Below, piece after piece: positions 54,359 through 62,752 of a DNA stretch of 64,000 bases. The DNA comes from Halothiobacillus sp045689735 (lineage in GTDB: Bacteria > Pseudomonadota > Gammaproteobacteria > Halothiobacillales > Halothiobacillaceae). The notes below the pieces were generated by a model, which saw nothing but the letters and a program-made list of their open reading frames with translations, was not told where the DNA came from and made no database searches. A program made the translations under genes and the position numbers. The stretch is from NCBI RefSeq assembly GCF_045689735.1, contig NZ_CP142685.1, forward strand, positions 1,488,001 through 1,552,000. The letters run 5' to 3'. Position 1 is the first letter of the stretch. Every line of letters starts with the position of its first letter.

Positions 54359-54661
54359 ATGCAACAAATCAATTATGTCGGGATTGACCAGGATAACCAT
54401 GGGGGCATGACCCACATTGGCAAAATCATCCGGGATGGCTGGTTGTTTGGCCTCATTCCAGAGACGGAAACGGGTGCCGGTTGGCGCCCGGCGCAAATCC
54501 AGGTGCTCTATGAAAAAGTCTTTGCCGCCTGGGAGCCCTACGCACACCTTCCCAGCCGGTTACCGCCGGATTTGCAGGAAAAGTACCTGCGCATTCAGCA
54601 GGCCGCCATCGACCGCGCCAAACAAAACGGCTGGAACCCGGAACTCGGCGACGACGATTGA
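54359..54661 (+). CDS. Uncharacterised 100-residue protein ending the carbon-fixation island
   Basis: A soluble 100-residue protein that I do not recognise. It begins with 'MQQINYVGIDQDNHGG', has a conserved-looking aromatic stretch 'IIRDGWLFGLIPETETGAGW' and ends with a very acidic GDDD tail. No signal peptide or helix is predicted. It lies 27 bases after cbbQ2 on the same strand, so it probably belongs to the same transcript and is a candidate carboxysome or activase accessory. Confidence 0.75.
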   Translation: MQQINYVGIDQDNHGGMTHIGKIIRDGWLFGLIPETETGAGWRPAQIQVLYEKVFAAWEPYAHLPSRLPPDLQEKYLRIQQAAIDRAKQNGWNPELGDDD

Positions 54662-54731
54662 GTCTTTCCTCCGCGCCCGTTGAGTGCCATCGACCGCGAC
54701 GGGGCGTCTTCCGCCACCACGAAGCCATACT

Positions 54732-55553
54732 ATGCTGACCTACCCGCACATCGACCCCATCGCCGTGGCCATCGGCCCCCTCAAAGTGCACTGGTACGGG
54801 CTGATGTACCTGGTCGGCTTCGTCGGTGCCTGGGCACTCGGACGCTACCGGGCAGCCAAACCCGATTGGCCATTGAACCCTGTCCAAATCGACGATTTGA
54901 TTTTTTACGGCGCCCTAGGGGTGATTCTCGGCGGGCGGATCGGCTACATGGTGTTCTACCAAACCCCGGAGCTGCTGCATAACCCCTTGACCTTGTTCAT
55001 GGTTTGGGATGGCGGCATGAGCTTTCACGGAGGGCTGATCGGCGTGATGACGGCCATGGCGCTGTTTGCCCGCAAATACCGCGTGCCTTTTTTCACGCTG
55101 ATGGACTTCATTGCGCCGCTGGTGCCGATTGGCCTATTCGCTGGCCGAATCGGCAACTTCATCAATGGCGAGCTGTGGGGTAAGGTCACCACGCTGCCCT
55201 GGGGGATGGTATTCCCCACCGGCGGGCCGTTGCCGCGCCATCCTTCGATGCTCTACGAGGCGTTTCTCGAAGGCATTGTGCTGTTCACGGTGCTGTTTTT
55301 ATTTTCGATCAAGCCCCGCCCCCGGATGGCCGTTTCTGCCTTATTCCTGATCTTGTACGGCAGCTTCCGCTTTCTGGTTGAGTTCGTGCGGGAACCCGAT
55401 CCGCAACTCGGGTATTTGTGGGACGGTTGGCTCACCATGGGGCAGGTGCTCTCGGCACCCATGATCCTCATCGGCATCGGCTTACTGATTTATGCCTATC
55501 GCTTACGCCGGTATGATCGTCCTGTGACCCGACCCGAGGACATCGCCGGATGA
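54732..55553 (+). CDS. lgt: Prolipoprotein diacylglyceryl transferase
   Basis: A 273-residue inner-membrane enzyme that attaches diacylglycerol to the lipobox cysteine of prolipoproteins. The hallmark segments 'MSFHGGLIG' and 'GRIGNFINGELWG' are intact and seven helices are expected. The ATG at 54732 is the family start ('MLTYPHIDPIA'); upstream ATGs in frame give an unrelated extension. It overlaps thyA by four bases. Confidence 0.95.
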   Translation: MLTYPHIDPIAVAIGPLKVHWYGLMYLVGFVGAWALGRYRAAKPDWPLNPVQIDDLIFYGALGVILGGRIGYMVFYQTPELLHNPLTLFMVWDGGMSFHGGLIGVMTAMALFARKYRVPFFTLMDFIAPLVPIGLFAGRIGNFINGELWGKVTTLPWGMVFPTGGPLPRHPSMLYEAFLEGIVLFTVLFLFSIKPRPRMAVSALFLILYGSFRFLVEFVREPDPQLGYLWDGWLTMGQVLSAPMILIGIGLLIYAYRLRRYDRPVTRPEDIAG

Positions 55554-56344
55554 ACGCCTATCTCGATTTGATGCGCCGTGTGCTGAACGAAGGCACCGAT
55601 CGCAGTGACCGCACTGGCACCGGCACCCGCAGCGTGTTCGGTCACCAGATGCGCTTTGATCTCGCCGCAGGATTTCCGGTCGTCACCACCAAAAAACTCC
55701 ACCTGCGCTCGATCATCCACGAACTGTTGTGGTTCATCCGGGGCGATACCAGTATCCGCTATCTCAAAGAGCATGGCGTGCGCATCTGGGATGAATGGGC
55801 GGATGCTGAGGGCAATCTCGGCCCCGTCTATGGGCAGCAATGGCGTTCCTGGGCGGCACCGGATGGCCGCACGATCGATCAATTGGCGCAGGTCATCGAG
55901 GATATTCGCCGCACACCGGATTCCCGCCGCCTAATCGTGACCGCCTGGAACCCCGCCGATGTGCCCGCGATGGCGCTGCCGCCCTGCCACCTGCTGTTCC
56001 AGTTTTATGTCGCCGACGGCCGACTATCGTGCCAGCTCTACCAACGCAGCGCGGATATTTTTCTGGGCGTACCGTTCAATATCGCCAGCTATGCGCTGCT
56101 GACCCTGATGATCGCGCAAATCACGGATCTCAAGCCCGGTGAATTCATCCACACGCTCGGGGATGCCCACCTCTATCACAATCATCTGGATCAAGCGCGG
56201 CTCCAGCTCGAACGCACGCCGCGCCCCTTGCCGACGATGCGCATCAACCCGGCGGTGCGGACAATCGATCAGTTCGTCTTCGAGGATTTTTCCTTGGAGG
56301 GCTATGATCCCTGGCCGCATATCGCCGCGCCGGTTGCCGTATAA
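55550..56344 (+). CDS. thyA: Thymidylate synthase
   Basis: A 264-residue enzyme converting dUMP to dTMP with methylene-tetrahydrofolate. The catalytic cysteine lies in 'ALPPCHLLFQFYV', and the DRTGTGT and 'DAHLYHNHL' segments are intact. Length equals E. coli ThyA. It is coupled to lgt by an ATGA overlap, and psiE follows 32 bases later, before folA. Confidence 0.97.
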   Translation: MNAYLDLMRRVLNEGTDRSDRTGTGTRSVFGHQMRFDLAAGFPVVTTKKLHLRSIIHELLWFIRGDTSIRYLKEHGVRIWDEWADAEGNLGPVYGQQWRSWAAPDGRTIDQLAQVIEDIRRTPDSRRLIVTAWNPADVPAMALPPCHLLFQFYVADGRLSCQLYQRSADIFLGVPFNIASYALLTLMIAQITDLKPGEFIHTLGDAHLYHNHLDQARLQLERTPRPLPTMRINPAVRTIDQFVFEDFSLEGYDPWPHIAAPVAV

Positions 56345-56376
56345 TCTGGGACGTCTCAATCCCTAGGGCGTTTACC

Positions 56377-56796
56377 ATGTCCGGCCTCGTCAGCAGTCAT
56401 AAGTTCGTCGAACGCATCGGCAATCAGCTGAACAACCTGGCGCACCTGCTGTTGCTGTTCGTGTTGTGGCTCTCGGTGCTCTGGTCCGTGTCGGCCTCCG
56501 TCATCGACATTCTGCACAAAGGCACGCCCTCGCTCGATGATCTGCTGCTGTTTTTCATTTATCTCGAAATCCTGGCGATGATCGGCATCTACTTTCAAAC
56601 CAAACGCATGCCAGTGCGCTTTCTGATTTACATCGCCATTACCGCCCTGACCCGGGTGCTGGTCGTCGATGTCAAAGTCATGGATAACGGGACGATCATC
56701 ACCTACGCGGGTGCCATTACCGTGCTCGCACTGGCCGTTCTGATCATCAAGTACAGCTCGGCCCGGTTTCCCGGCGGCTCGACGGATGCCCCATGA
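56377..56796 (+). CDS. PsiE-like phosphate-starvation-inducible membrane protein
   Basis: A 139-residue protein with about four helices and the PsiE-family arrangement 'YLEILAMIGIYFQTKRMPVRFLIYIAITALTRVLVV'-like core, here split between two helices. Its function is unknown; in E. coli psiE is controlled by PhoB and Crp. No Pho box is seen upstream here. It lies between thyA and folA and overlaps folA by four bases. Confidence 0.8.
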   Translation: MSGLVSSHKFVERIGNQLNNLAHLLLLFVLWLSVLWSVSASVIDILHKGTPSLDDLLLFFIYLEILAMIGIYFQTKRMPVRFLIYIAITALTRVLVVDVKVMDNGTIITYAGAITVLALAVLIIKYSSARFPGGSTDAP

Positions 56797-57302
56797 AAAT
56801 CAGTCTGGTCGCCGCGCTGTCCCGTAATCAGGTCATCGGCCGCAACAACACCCTGCCTTGGCATTTGCCGGCCGATCTGGCGCGGTTCAAGCGCATCACG
56901 CTGGGTAAGCCCATCATCATGGGGCGAAAAACTTTCGAGTCGATTGGTAAGCCGTTGCCGGGACGGCTGAATATCGTCATCAGCCGGGATCTTGGTCTGA
57001 CGATTCCCGGCGTGACCGTCGCCCATGGTCTGGATGATGCACTGGCCGCGGCCGGCGAGGCACCGGAAGTCATGATCATCGGCGGTGCCAATATCTATTA
57101 CCAGTTCATGCCCCGCGCAGACTGGTTGTATTTCACGGTGGTGCACACCCGCATCGAAGAGGGGGATGCCTTCTTCCCCGCCTACAACCGGCGGGAGTGG
57201 CGTCTGATTATGGAAGAACACCACCCCGCCGATGCGCACAACGCGTATCCCTACAGCTTCATGACTTGGCAACGCATCACCAACCAGCCGATCTGCGGCT
57301 GA
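56793..57302 (+). CDS. folA: Dihydrofolate reductase
   Basis: A 169-residue NADPH-dependent reductase that regenerates tetrahydrofolate consumed by ThyA. Key motifs are 'NNTLPWHLPADLARFK', GRKTFESIGKPLPGR and the 'IIGGANIYYQF' nucleotide contact. The ATG overlaps the psiE stop, so thyA, psiE and folA behave as a tight operon. Confidence 0.96.
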   Translation: MKISLVAALSRNQVIGRNNTLPWHLPADLARFKRITLGKPIIMGRKTFESIGKPLPGRLNIVISRDLGLTIPGVTVAHGLDDALAAAGEAPEVMIIGGANIYYQFMPRADWLYFTVVHTRIEEGDAFFPAYNRREWRLIMEEHHPADAHNAYPYSFMTWQRITNQPICG

Positions 57303-57333
57303 TCTTGCATCGCGGCAGACTGCAGCAATCTCT

Positions 57334-57363
57334 TTGCCATTCGTCACCGGATTGTCATAAGAT
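57334..57363 (+). promoter_or_regulatory. Candidate sigma-70 promoter of the small membrane gene
   Basis: TTGCCA (57334-57339) and TAAGAT (57358-57363) are 18 bases apart, with 5/6 and 4/6 matches to consensus. The start codon at 57405 lies 41 bases downstream, and GGAGAC provides a plausible ribosome site. Confidence 0.4.
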
Positions 57364-57404
57364 CAAAGCAGGGCAAGTCAGCGATACGCCCCGGAGACAC
57401 TGCC

Positions 57405-57860
57405 ATGATCGATCTGCGCGACGAATACAACTATCAGCCGGAACTCATCGCCAAACTGTGCCGGATCTATGCCGTGCTGCAGGCACACCGCTACACCTAT
57501 GCCAGTCTGATGGCGCTCGCGGGCGGCGCGTTCTTGTTGCAATGGTCGCCGATGGCCGCCAGCAGCACATTCACCGGCTATCCCTGGCTCGGCCTTCCGG
57601 TGCTCATGGGGGCACTCTGGCTGCTCGTCACGCCGTTGGCACTGATTGCCAAAACACTTACGCTCTCCGTCCGTTGGCAGGCGGAATTTTTATCCTTCCG
57701 CGATTTGAACTGGATGCGCGCCATGACCGACCGGCACCCCGCCCTTCATCCGCAGGCAGCGCCCTTCCTGGACTCTGCCCAACCGGTGCCGATGAATGCG
57801 TTACGCGAATTCTGGCCGGGGCTGGTGCGGGCAGAGGAACAAAACCAGGGTAGAAACTGA
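57405..57860 (+). CDS. Uncharacterised membrane protein with two helices
   Basis: A 151-residue protein not assigned to a family. A hydrophilic N-terminus (about 1-30) with 'YNYQPELIAKLCRIYAVLQ', helices at about 35-55 and 63-85, and a C-terminal soluble part ending 'AEEQNQGRN' are visible. A CCGGAGAC ribosome site precedes the ATG. It is the last plus-strand gene before the convergent acpS block. Confidence 0.6.
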   Translation: MIDLRDEYNYQPELIAKLCRIYAVLQAHRYTYASLMALAGGAFLLQWSPMAASSTFTGYPWLGLPVLMGALWLLVTPLALIAKTLTLSVRWQAEFLSFRDLNWMRAMTDRHPALHPQAAPFLDSAQPVPMNALREFWPGLVRAEEQNQGRN

Positions 57861-57935
57861 ACCGGATTCACCGTAATCCGAGCTCCCCCGATACCAAGGG
57901 TTGAACGAGGTTCCGCGCCGCGGTAACGGTTCTCC

Positions 57936-58325
57936 CTAAACCACTGATTCCAGAACGACGAAAGCCAAGGCGTAGTGTCGTTCATCGCTCACGGACACAT
58001 GCGCCGCAGTGACCCCCATGGCCTGCGCACGGCGCAAGGCCGCCCCGGTGAACTTCAACTGGGGCGCGCCCAGCGGCGTATGCACTGTCTGGATGTCCGC
58101 CAGTGTAATTCCGGCGCGAAAACCCGTACCCAGGGCCTTGGCCGCCGCTTCTTTGGCCGCAAAGCGTTTGGCCAGCCAGGCAGGGAACCCCGGCGTATGG
58201 CTGTCGGGCAGTGCCGCGCGCTCATCGTCACCGAGCAGCCGATCCAGCAGCCGATCCCCGTGCCGCCGCCATGCCCGTTCGATGCGGGCAATCTCCACCA
58301 GATCGGTACCTAAACCCACAATCAC
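57936..58325 (-). CDS. acpS: Holo-[acyl-carrier-protein] synthase
   Basis: A 129-residue phosphopantetheinyl transferase that activates ACP. The metal/CoA motif 'GLGTDLVEIARIE' and the 'RFAAKEAAAKALG' motif are intact. The GTG at 58325 is preferred to the TTG at 58358 because AcpS proteins begin just before 'GLGTD'; the length then fits the 126 residues of E. coli AcpS. It follows pdxJ, the order found in many gammaproteobacteria. Confidence 0.92.
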   Translation of the reverse strand: MIVGLGTDLVEIARIERAWRRHGDRLLDRLLGDDERAALPDSHTPGFPAWLAKRFAAKEAAAKALGTGFRAGITLADIQTVHTPLGAPQLKFTGAALRRAQAMGVTAAHVSVSDERHYALAFVVLESVV

Positions 58326-58347
58326 CGCAACGCCCCGTCTGTTCAAT

Positions 58348-58379
58348 CCGTTCGACAATCAAGCCGTTCGACGATCAAG
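58348..58379. repeat. Two-copy 16-bp tandem repeat between acpS and pdxJ
   Basis: CCGTTCGACAATCAAG (58348-58363) is followed directly by CCGTTCGACGATCAAG (58364-58379), differing at one base. The second unit contains the pdxJ stop codon. It is probably a recent slippage duplication and has no evident function. Confidence 0.8.
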
Positions 58380-59130
58380 CGCGAACGCGCGCGGTTTGGA
58401 TCAAGCGCTTCATCTCCGCCACCGCCGCAGGCAAACCCACGAATACCGCGCGGGCGATGATGGCGTGGCCGATATTGAGCTCCTCGATTTGCGGAATGGC
58501 CGCAATGGCCTGCACATTGTGGTAATGCAAGCCGTGTCCGGCATTCACCTGTAAGCCCACATCCGCCGCATCCTGCGCGCAGGTGATGATGTCGTGCAGA
58601 ATCCGAGCCTGGGTCGCATCATCCTCCGCCTCGGCATAATGCCCCGTATGCAATTCGATCACCGGCGCCTCGCAGGCGACGGCGGCATCGATCTGCCGCG
58701 GATCGGGGTCGATGAACAAGGACACGCGAATCCCCGCCGCCCGCAGCCGGTCACAGGCCGCGTGAATCCGCTCGATCTGACCGGCGACATCCAGCCCCCC
58801 CTCGGTAGTCAATTCCTCGCGCCGCTCCGGCACCAGGCAGCAATCCTGCGGGCGCACCCGGCAGGCGAACTCGATCATTTCCTCCGTGACGGCCATTTCG
58901 AGGTTCATCCGAGTGTGCAACAGCTCCCGCAGGCGCAGGACATCGGCATCCTGGATATGCCGACGATCTTCCCGCAAATGCAGGGTAATGCTGTCCGCCC
59001 CCGCCTGTTCTGCCAGAAGCGCCGCGTGCACGGGATCCGGATAACGGGTGCCGCGCGCCTGCCGTAAGGTCGCCACATGATCGATATTGAGCCCCAGCAG
59101 GGGCGGGTTGGCGGTCACACGGTTGGTCAT
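58375..59130 (-). CDS. pdxJ: Pyridoxine 5'-phosphate synthase PdxJ
   Basis: A 251-residue TIM-barrel enzyme for the last step of de novo vitamin B6 synthesis, joining 1-deoxyxylulose 5-phosphate and aminoacetone phosphate. Conserved segments include 'GLNIDHVATLRQARG', 'ITLHLREDRRHIQD' and 'EIEELNIGHAIIARA'-like sequence near the C-terminus. It lies 24 bases after recO in the era-recO-pdxJ-acpS order. Confidence 0.96.
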   Translation of the reverse strand: MTNRVTANPPLLGLNIDHVATLRQARGTRYPDPVHAALLAEQAGADSITLHLREDRRHIQDADVLRLRELLHTRMNLEMAVTEEMIEFACRVRPQDCCLVPERREELTTEGGLDVAGQIERIHAACDRLRAAGIRVSLFIDPDPRQIDAAVACEAPVIELHTGHYAEAEDDATQARILHDIITCAQDAADVGLQVNAGHGLHYHNVQAIAAIPQIEELNIGHAIIARAVFVGLPAAVAEMKRLIQTARVRA

Positions 59131-59154
59131 CTCAGGACTCCTCAGTTAGCTTGG

Positions 59155-59868
59155 TTATTCAGCCGACGATCGCCACAGGCGGCGGCTATGAAACGGCGCG
59201 GCACCGATCAGGGGCGCCAGAAGCATCTGCAGCAGTGCCTGCGCCGCCCGGCGGTCATCCGCATGCTGTTGCGGCTGGTTTGCAGCCAATGCGCACAATA
59301 CCCGACCCGCGACCGGCATCCCCTGGGCCGTCTCTGCCGCAATGCCCCATTCCGGATGCACGCGATAGGTTTGCTCGGGATGCACCGCCAGGCCGGTGTC
59401 GACCGTCTGCTGCCAATCAAACCCCACCCCCAATTCATCCAGCAAACGGCGCTCGAAACGGCGCAGCAGCACCTCGAACGGCTCCTGCCTGATACACAGC
59501 GCCAGCAAAGCCTCTTCATAGGCGGCAAACAGACGGGGTAAAGGCTCCTGCGGTTGTACCGCGCGCAGCAATAATTCGTTCAAGTAAAAGCCGACGGCCA
59601 AAGCCTGCCCGCGCAGCCAACAGCCCGCCAGCCCAGCGGCTGGGGACGCAGGCTCGATCGGGCACGCCACCGGCATGCCCCCGCGCCCGGACAAGCCGAT
59701 CTGCAGGGGCGAAAACGGCGTCGGCCGCCCCGCCGCCCCCTTGTGACTCCGCCGAATCCCCCGTTGGCAGGTCGTCACCCGCCCCCAGTCCTCCGTGAAC
59801 CAGTCAACCAGCAAACTGGTTTCCCGCCAGGGCCGGCTATGCAAGACATAGGCACGCGACAGCTCCAT
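59155..59868 (-). CDS. recO: DNA repair protein RecO
   Basis: A 237-residue RecO protein, which loads RecA with RecR at gapped DNA. It has an N-terminal OB-fold ('AYVLHSRPWRETSLLVDWFT') and a helical C-terminal domain. Its length is close to that of E. coli RecO (242). It begins nine bases after era. Confidence 0.93.
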   Translation of the reverse strand: MELSRAYVLHSRPWRETSLLVDWFTEDWGRVTTCQRGIRRSHKGAAGRPTPFSPLQIGLSGRGGMPVACPIEPASPAAGLAGCWLRGQALAVGFYLNELLLRAVQPQEPLPRLFAAYEEALLALCIRQEPFEVLLRRFERRLLDELGVGFDWQQTVDTGLAVHPEQTYRVHPEWGIAAETAQGMPVAGRVLCALAANQPQQHADDRRAAQALLQMLLAPLIGAAPFHSRRLWRSSAE

Positions 59869-59877
59869 ACGGCGGCA

Positions 59878-60801
59878 TCATTCCGGTAACTGGTACCCCA
59901 AGGCGTGCACGGCGCGTTCATCATCCGCCCAGTCCTCGCGTACCTTGACCCATAGCCGCAACATGACGGATTGCTGCAACAGCCGCTCCAAATCCTGGCG
60001 TGCCTGCACGCCGATCTCCTTGAGCTTGGCACCCGCCCGACCAATCACGATCCCCTTCTGGCTATCCCGCGCGACATAGATCACACCGTCGATTTCCACC
60101 CGCTCCGCCGACTCAGCATAGCGCTCGATCAGCACGGTGGTTTTGTAGGGCAGCTCGTCATGCAATAGACGCGCAAGCTTTTCCCGAATGATTTCGGCCG
60201 CCATGAACCGGGTGGTGACCGTCGTCACCTCATCAGGGGAAAACACCGGCTCGCCCAGGGGCAACTGCGTAAAAATCAGCGAAAGCAGGCCATCAAAGCC
60301 ACGATCCCGCCGCGCCGATAAGGGATACAACGCCACGAAATCCTGCCGCGCCTGCATTTGCGTCAAAAAAGGCAGCAGATCCGCTTTGTTGGTCACCAGA
60401 TCCACTTTATTGACCAGCAGCACCGTCGGCAGTTTGGCATCTTGCACCAGCCGGAGGACAGCGGCATCTTCCTCGGTAAAGCGCCCCGCCTGCACGACCC
60501 ACAGCAGCAGATCGACCCCATCAAAACCACTGCGAGCCGTCCGGTTGAGCTGACGGTTGAGTGCGTCACGGCCGCTGCCCTGGTGAATGCCCGGCGTATC
60601 GACAAACAGGATTTGCCCGCGGGCATCGGTAAAAATCCCAGTGATCCGGTGGCGGGTCGTTTGCGGCTTGGGGGAGGTGATGCTGATTTTCTGCCCCACC
60701 AGCCGGTTCAACAGACTGGACTTCCCCACATTGGGCCGGCCAATAATCGCCACCTGGCCAAAGCGGGATTCCCCGCTCCTGGCTTCGCCCCCCCCACTCA
60801 A
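59878..60801 (-). CDS. era: GTPase Era
   Basis: A 307-residue GTPase for 16S rRNA maturation. G1 (GRPNVGKSS), G3 (DTPG) and G4 (NKVD) are intact, and the C-terminal KH domain has 'VIGRAGAKLKEIGVQAR'. It overlaps the end of rnc by four bases, matching the conserved rnc-era operon. Confidence 0.97.
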   Translation of the reverse strand: MSGGGEARSGESRFGQVAIIGRPNVGKSSLLNRLVGQKISITSPKPQTTRHRITGIFTDARGQILFVDTPGIHQGSGRDALNRQLNRTARSGFDGVDLLLWVVQAGRFTEEDAAVLRLVQDAKLPTVLLVNKVDLVTNKADLLPFLTQMQARQDFVALYPLSARRDRGFDGLLSLIFTQLPLGEPVFSPDEVTTVTTRFMAAEIIREKLARLLHDELPYKTTVLIERYAESAERVEIDGVIYVARDSQKGIVIGRAGAKLKEIGVQARQDLERLLQQSVMLRLWVKVREDWADDERAVHALGYQLPE

Positions 60802-61526
60802 ACCTCATCACCCACTGGCACTGGTGCATCGGTCAGACGCGCCAGCATCTGTTCTGCGGCGGCTTGCTCCGCCTTCCGGCGCGAGCTTCCCCGCCCCACG
60901 CTGATCGTCGCTTGGTCCGACAGACGGCAAGTGACCTCGAACACCTGCTGGTGCGCCTGCCCCCAGGTACCGGTGACCTCATAGCTCGGCAATTCCCGTC
61001 GTGCGCCCTGTAACCACTCTTGTAACCGGGTTTTGGGGTCTTTCAGGCTGGCCGCATCCGGCAAGCGAGCCAGCAAGGGATCAAACAGACGATCCAACAC
61101 CGCCTTGGCCACCGCAAACCCTTGATCGAGATACACCGCCCCAATCATGGCCTCCAGCGCATCGGCCAAAATCGAATCGCGGCGGAAGCCCCCGCTTTTC
61201 AATTCACCGGAACCCAGGACCAGATAGTTGCCCAAGTTCAGGGAGCGGGCGATTTTGGCCAGGCTTTCCTCGCGTACCAGGCTGGCTCGCCAGCGCGAAA
61301 GCTCGCCCTCCGGCGCCTCGGGGCGCAGCTCATAAAGACGATCGGAGATCACGAGATTCAGGATGGCATCGCCGAGAAATTCGAGCCGTTCATTGTTGCG
61401 ATGACCCGCAGAACGGTGCCGCAACGCCATGGCCAGCAGCGACAGGTCATCGAACCGGATATCGAGTTGCGCTGCCAAGGCTTCAGGCGGCGCAACCAGC
61501 GAGGAGGCGGGCTTAAGGACTGACAT
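60798..61526 (-). CDS. rnc: Ribonuclease III
   Basis: A 242-residue double-strand-specific endonuclease. The signature 'NERLEFLGDAILN' and 'DALEAMIGAVYLD' provide the metal-binding acids, and a dsRNA-binding domain occupies about the last 75 residues. The ATG at 61526 is chosen because the longer frame from 61571 begins within the DUF4845 gene; even so it overlaps that gene by 14 bases. Confidence 0.95.
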   Translation of the reverse strand: MSVLKPASSLVAPPEALAAQLDIRFDDLSLLAMALRHRSAGHRNNERLEFLGDAILNLVISDRLYELRPEAPEGELSRWRASLVREESLAKIARSLNLGNYLVLGSGELKSGGFRRDSILADALEAMIGAVYLDQGFAVAKAVLDRLFDPLLARLPDAASLKDPKTRLQEWLQGARRELPSYEVTGTWGQAHQQVFEVTCRLSDQATISVGRGSSRRKAEQAAAEQMLARLTDAPVPVGDEV

Positions 61527-61887
61527 CCACTTGATGTTCAAACGAAGCCACGACCGAAAGATTCCCGACAATATCGGCGCGGCCGTCGTAGTTGTAAGTC
61601 ACGCGCAGACCATTGCCAAACGGCGTGATTTTGAAATCTTTCGAGGTCATGTTGTCGATTTCGTTGATGTCGAGCTGCTTGTCAATCGTTGAACGGATGG
61701 CCTGAGCATCGCCATGAAAATTCTTCAACTGGTTGAAAATGCTGGAAATTTTCTGGTCGGTCAAATACAGCGGCACAACCTTCATCAGCAGAATTGCCAC
61801 GAAGAATGCGACGAATGCGTAGATGATCAGACCCACCAAGGTTAGGCCAGACTGACGACGCAACGGGTGAAAGCGGGGGGGCATCAT
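61513..61887 (-). CDS. DUF4845 family membrane-anchored protein
   Basis: A 124-residue protein with a pseudopilin-like N-terminal helix ('QSGLTLVGLIIYAFVAFFVAILL') and a small periplasmic domain. DUF4845 proteins are regularly encoded between lepB and rnc, as here, and have no known function. The ATG at 61887 follows GAGGAACTGAGC; an upstream ATG at 61917 is less well placed. Confidence 0.85.
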   Translation of the reverse strand: MMPPRFHPLRRQSGLTLVGLIIYAFVAFFVAILLMKVVPLYLTDQKISSIFNQLKNFHGDAQAIRSTIDKQLDINEIDNMTSKDFKITPFGNGLRVTYNYDGRADIVGNLSVVASFEHQVDVSP

Positions 61888-61932
61888 GCTCAGTTCCTCA
61901 TATCCATTAAAATTCAAGCGTTCGATGGTGAC

Positions 61933-62730
61933 TCAGTGAATACCTTGGCCGATGCGGCTGGCATCAAATTTGCCGTCTTTCCAGTCCCAATGCAACCAGA
62001 TGATAAACGCTTTGCCAACTAAATTCTGCTCCGGCACGAATCCCCAATAGCGGCTGTCATTGCTATTGTCCCGGTTATCCCCCATCGCAAAGTAACTGTG
62101 TGGGGGCACCACCCATTCGCCATCGCGGGTATAGCCGTCTTTTTCAAACAACACGGCATGTTTGAGGCCCATCAAATCTTCCTGATAGACGCTCGCCCCC
62201 GCCATCCGCATGCCATCGTCGCCTGGGTAAATCCCTTCATAGGTTTCCGGTTGCAGCACGCCGTTGATCCAGAGTTTATTGCCCACCACGCGGATGTGAT
62301 CCCCCGGCAGGCCAATGATGCGCTTGATGTAATCCACCTTGGGATCATTCGGGTAACGGAATACGACCACATCCCCGCGCTGGGGCTCGCCCACCGGAAT
62401 GATCTTGGTATCGAGCACCGGCAGGCGCAGGCCGTAACTGAATTTGTTGACCAGAATGAAATCCCCGACCAGCAGGGTGGGCATCATCGAGCCCGAAGGA
62501 ATGCGGAAGGGCTCGGCAATGAACGAGCGCACCACCAGTACGATCAGCAGCACCGGAAAGAACGATTTGGCGTAATCGACCAGCAGGGGCTCGGGCACCA
62601 CCACGGGCTGATCGCTCACCTCGCCGGTTGCCGCCCGACGGATGCGCGCCTGTTTGAACACGAGACTATCTGTCAGCCAAATCAGACCCGTCGCCACGGT
62701 GCCGAGCACCAAAAGTAAAGTGAAATCCAT
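61933..62730 (-). CDS. lepB: Signal peptidase I
   Basis: A 265-residue inner-membrane serine protease that removes signal peptides of secreted proteins. An N-terminal helix and a second hydrophobic stretch precede the catalytic serine in 'IPSGSMMPTL', and the lysine general base lies in 'YIKRIIGLPGD'. The SPase I signature 'GDNRDNSNDSR' is intact. It follows lepA by 22 bases. Confidence 0.95.
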   Translation of the reverse strand: MDFTLLLVLGTVATGLIWLTDSLVFKQARIRRAATGEVSDQPVVVPEPLLVDYAKSFFPVLLIVLVVRSFIAEPFRIPSGSMMPTLLVGDFILVNKFSYGLRLPVLDTKIIPVGEPQRGDVVVFRYPNDPKVDYIKRIIGLPGDHIRVVGNKLWINGVLQPETYEGIYPGDDGMRMAGASVYQEDLMGLKHAVLFEKDGYTRDGEWVVPPHSYFAMGDNRDNSNDSRYWGFVPEQNLVGKAFIIWLHWDWKDGKFDASRIGQGIH

Positions 62731-62752
62731 CGCGTTGCCTTTGCGTTGAGGG

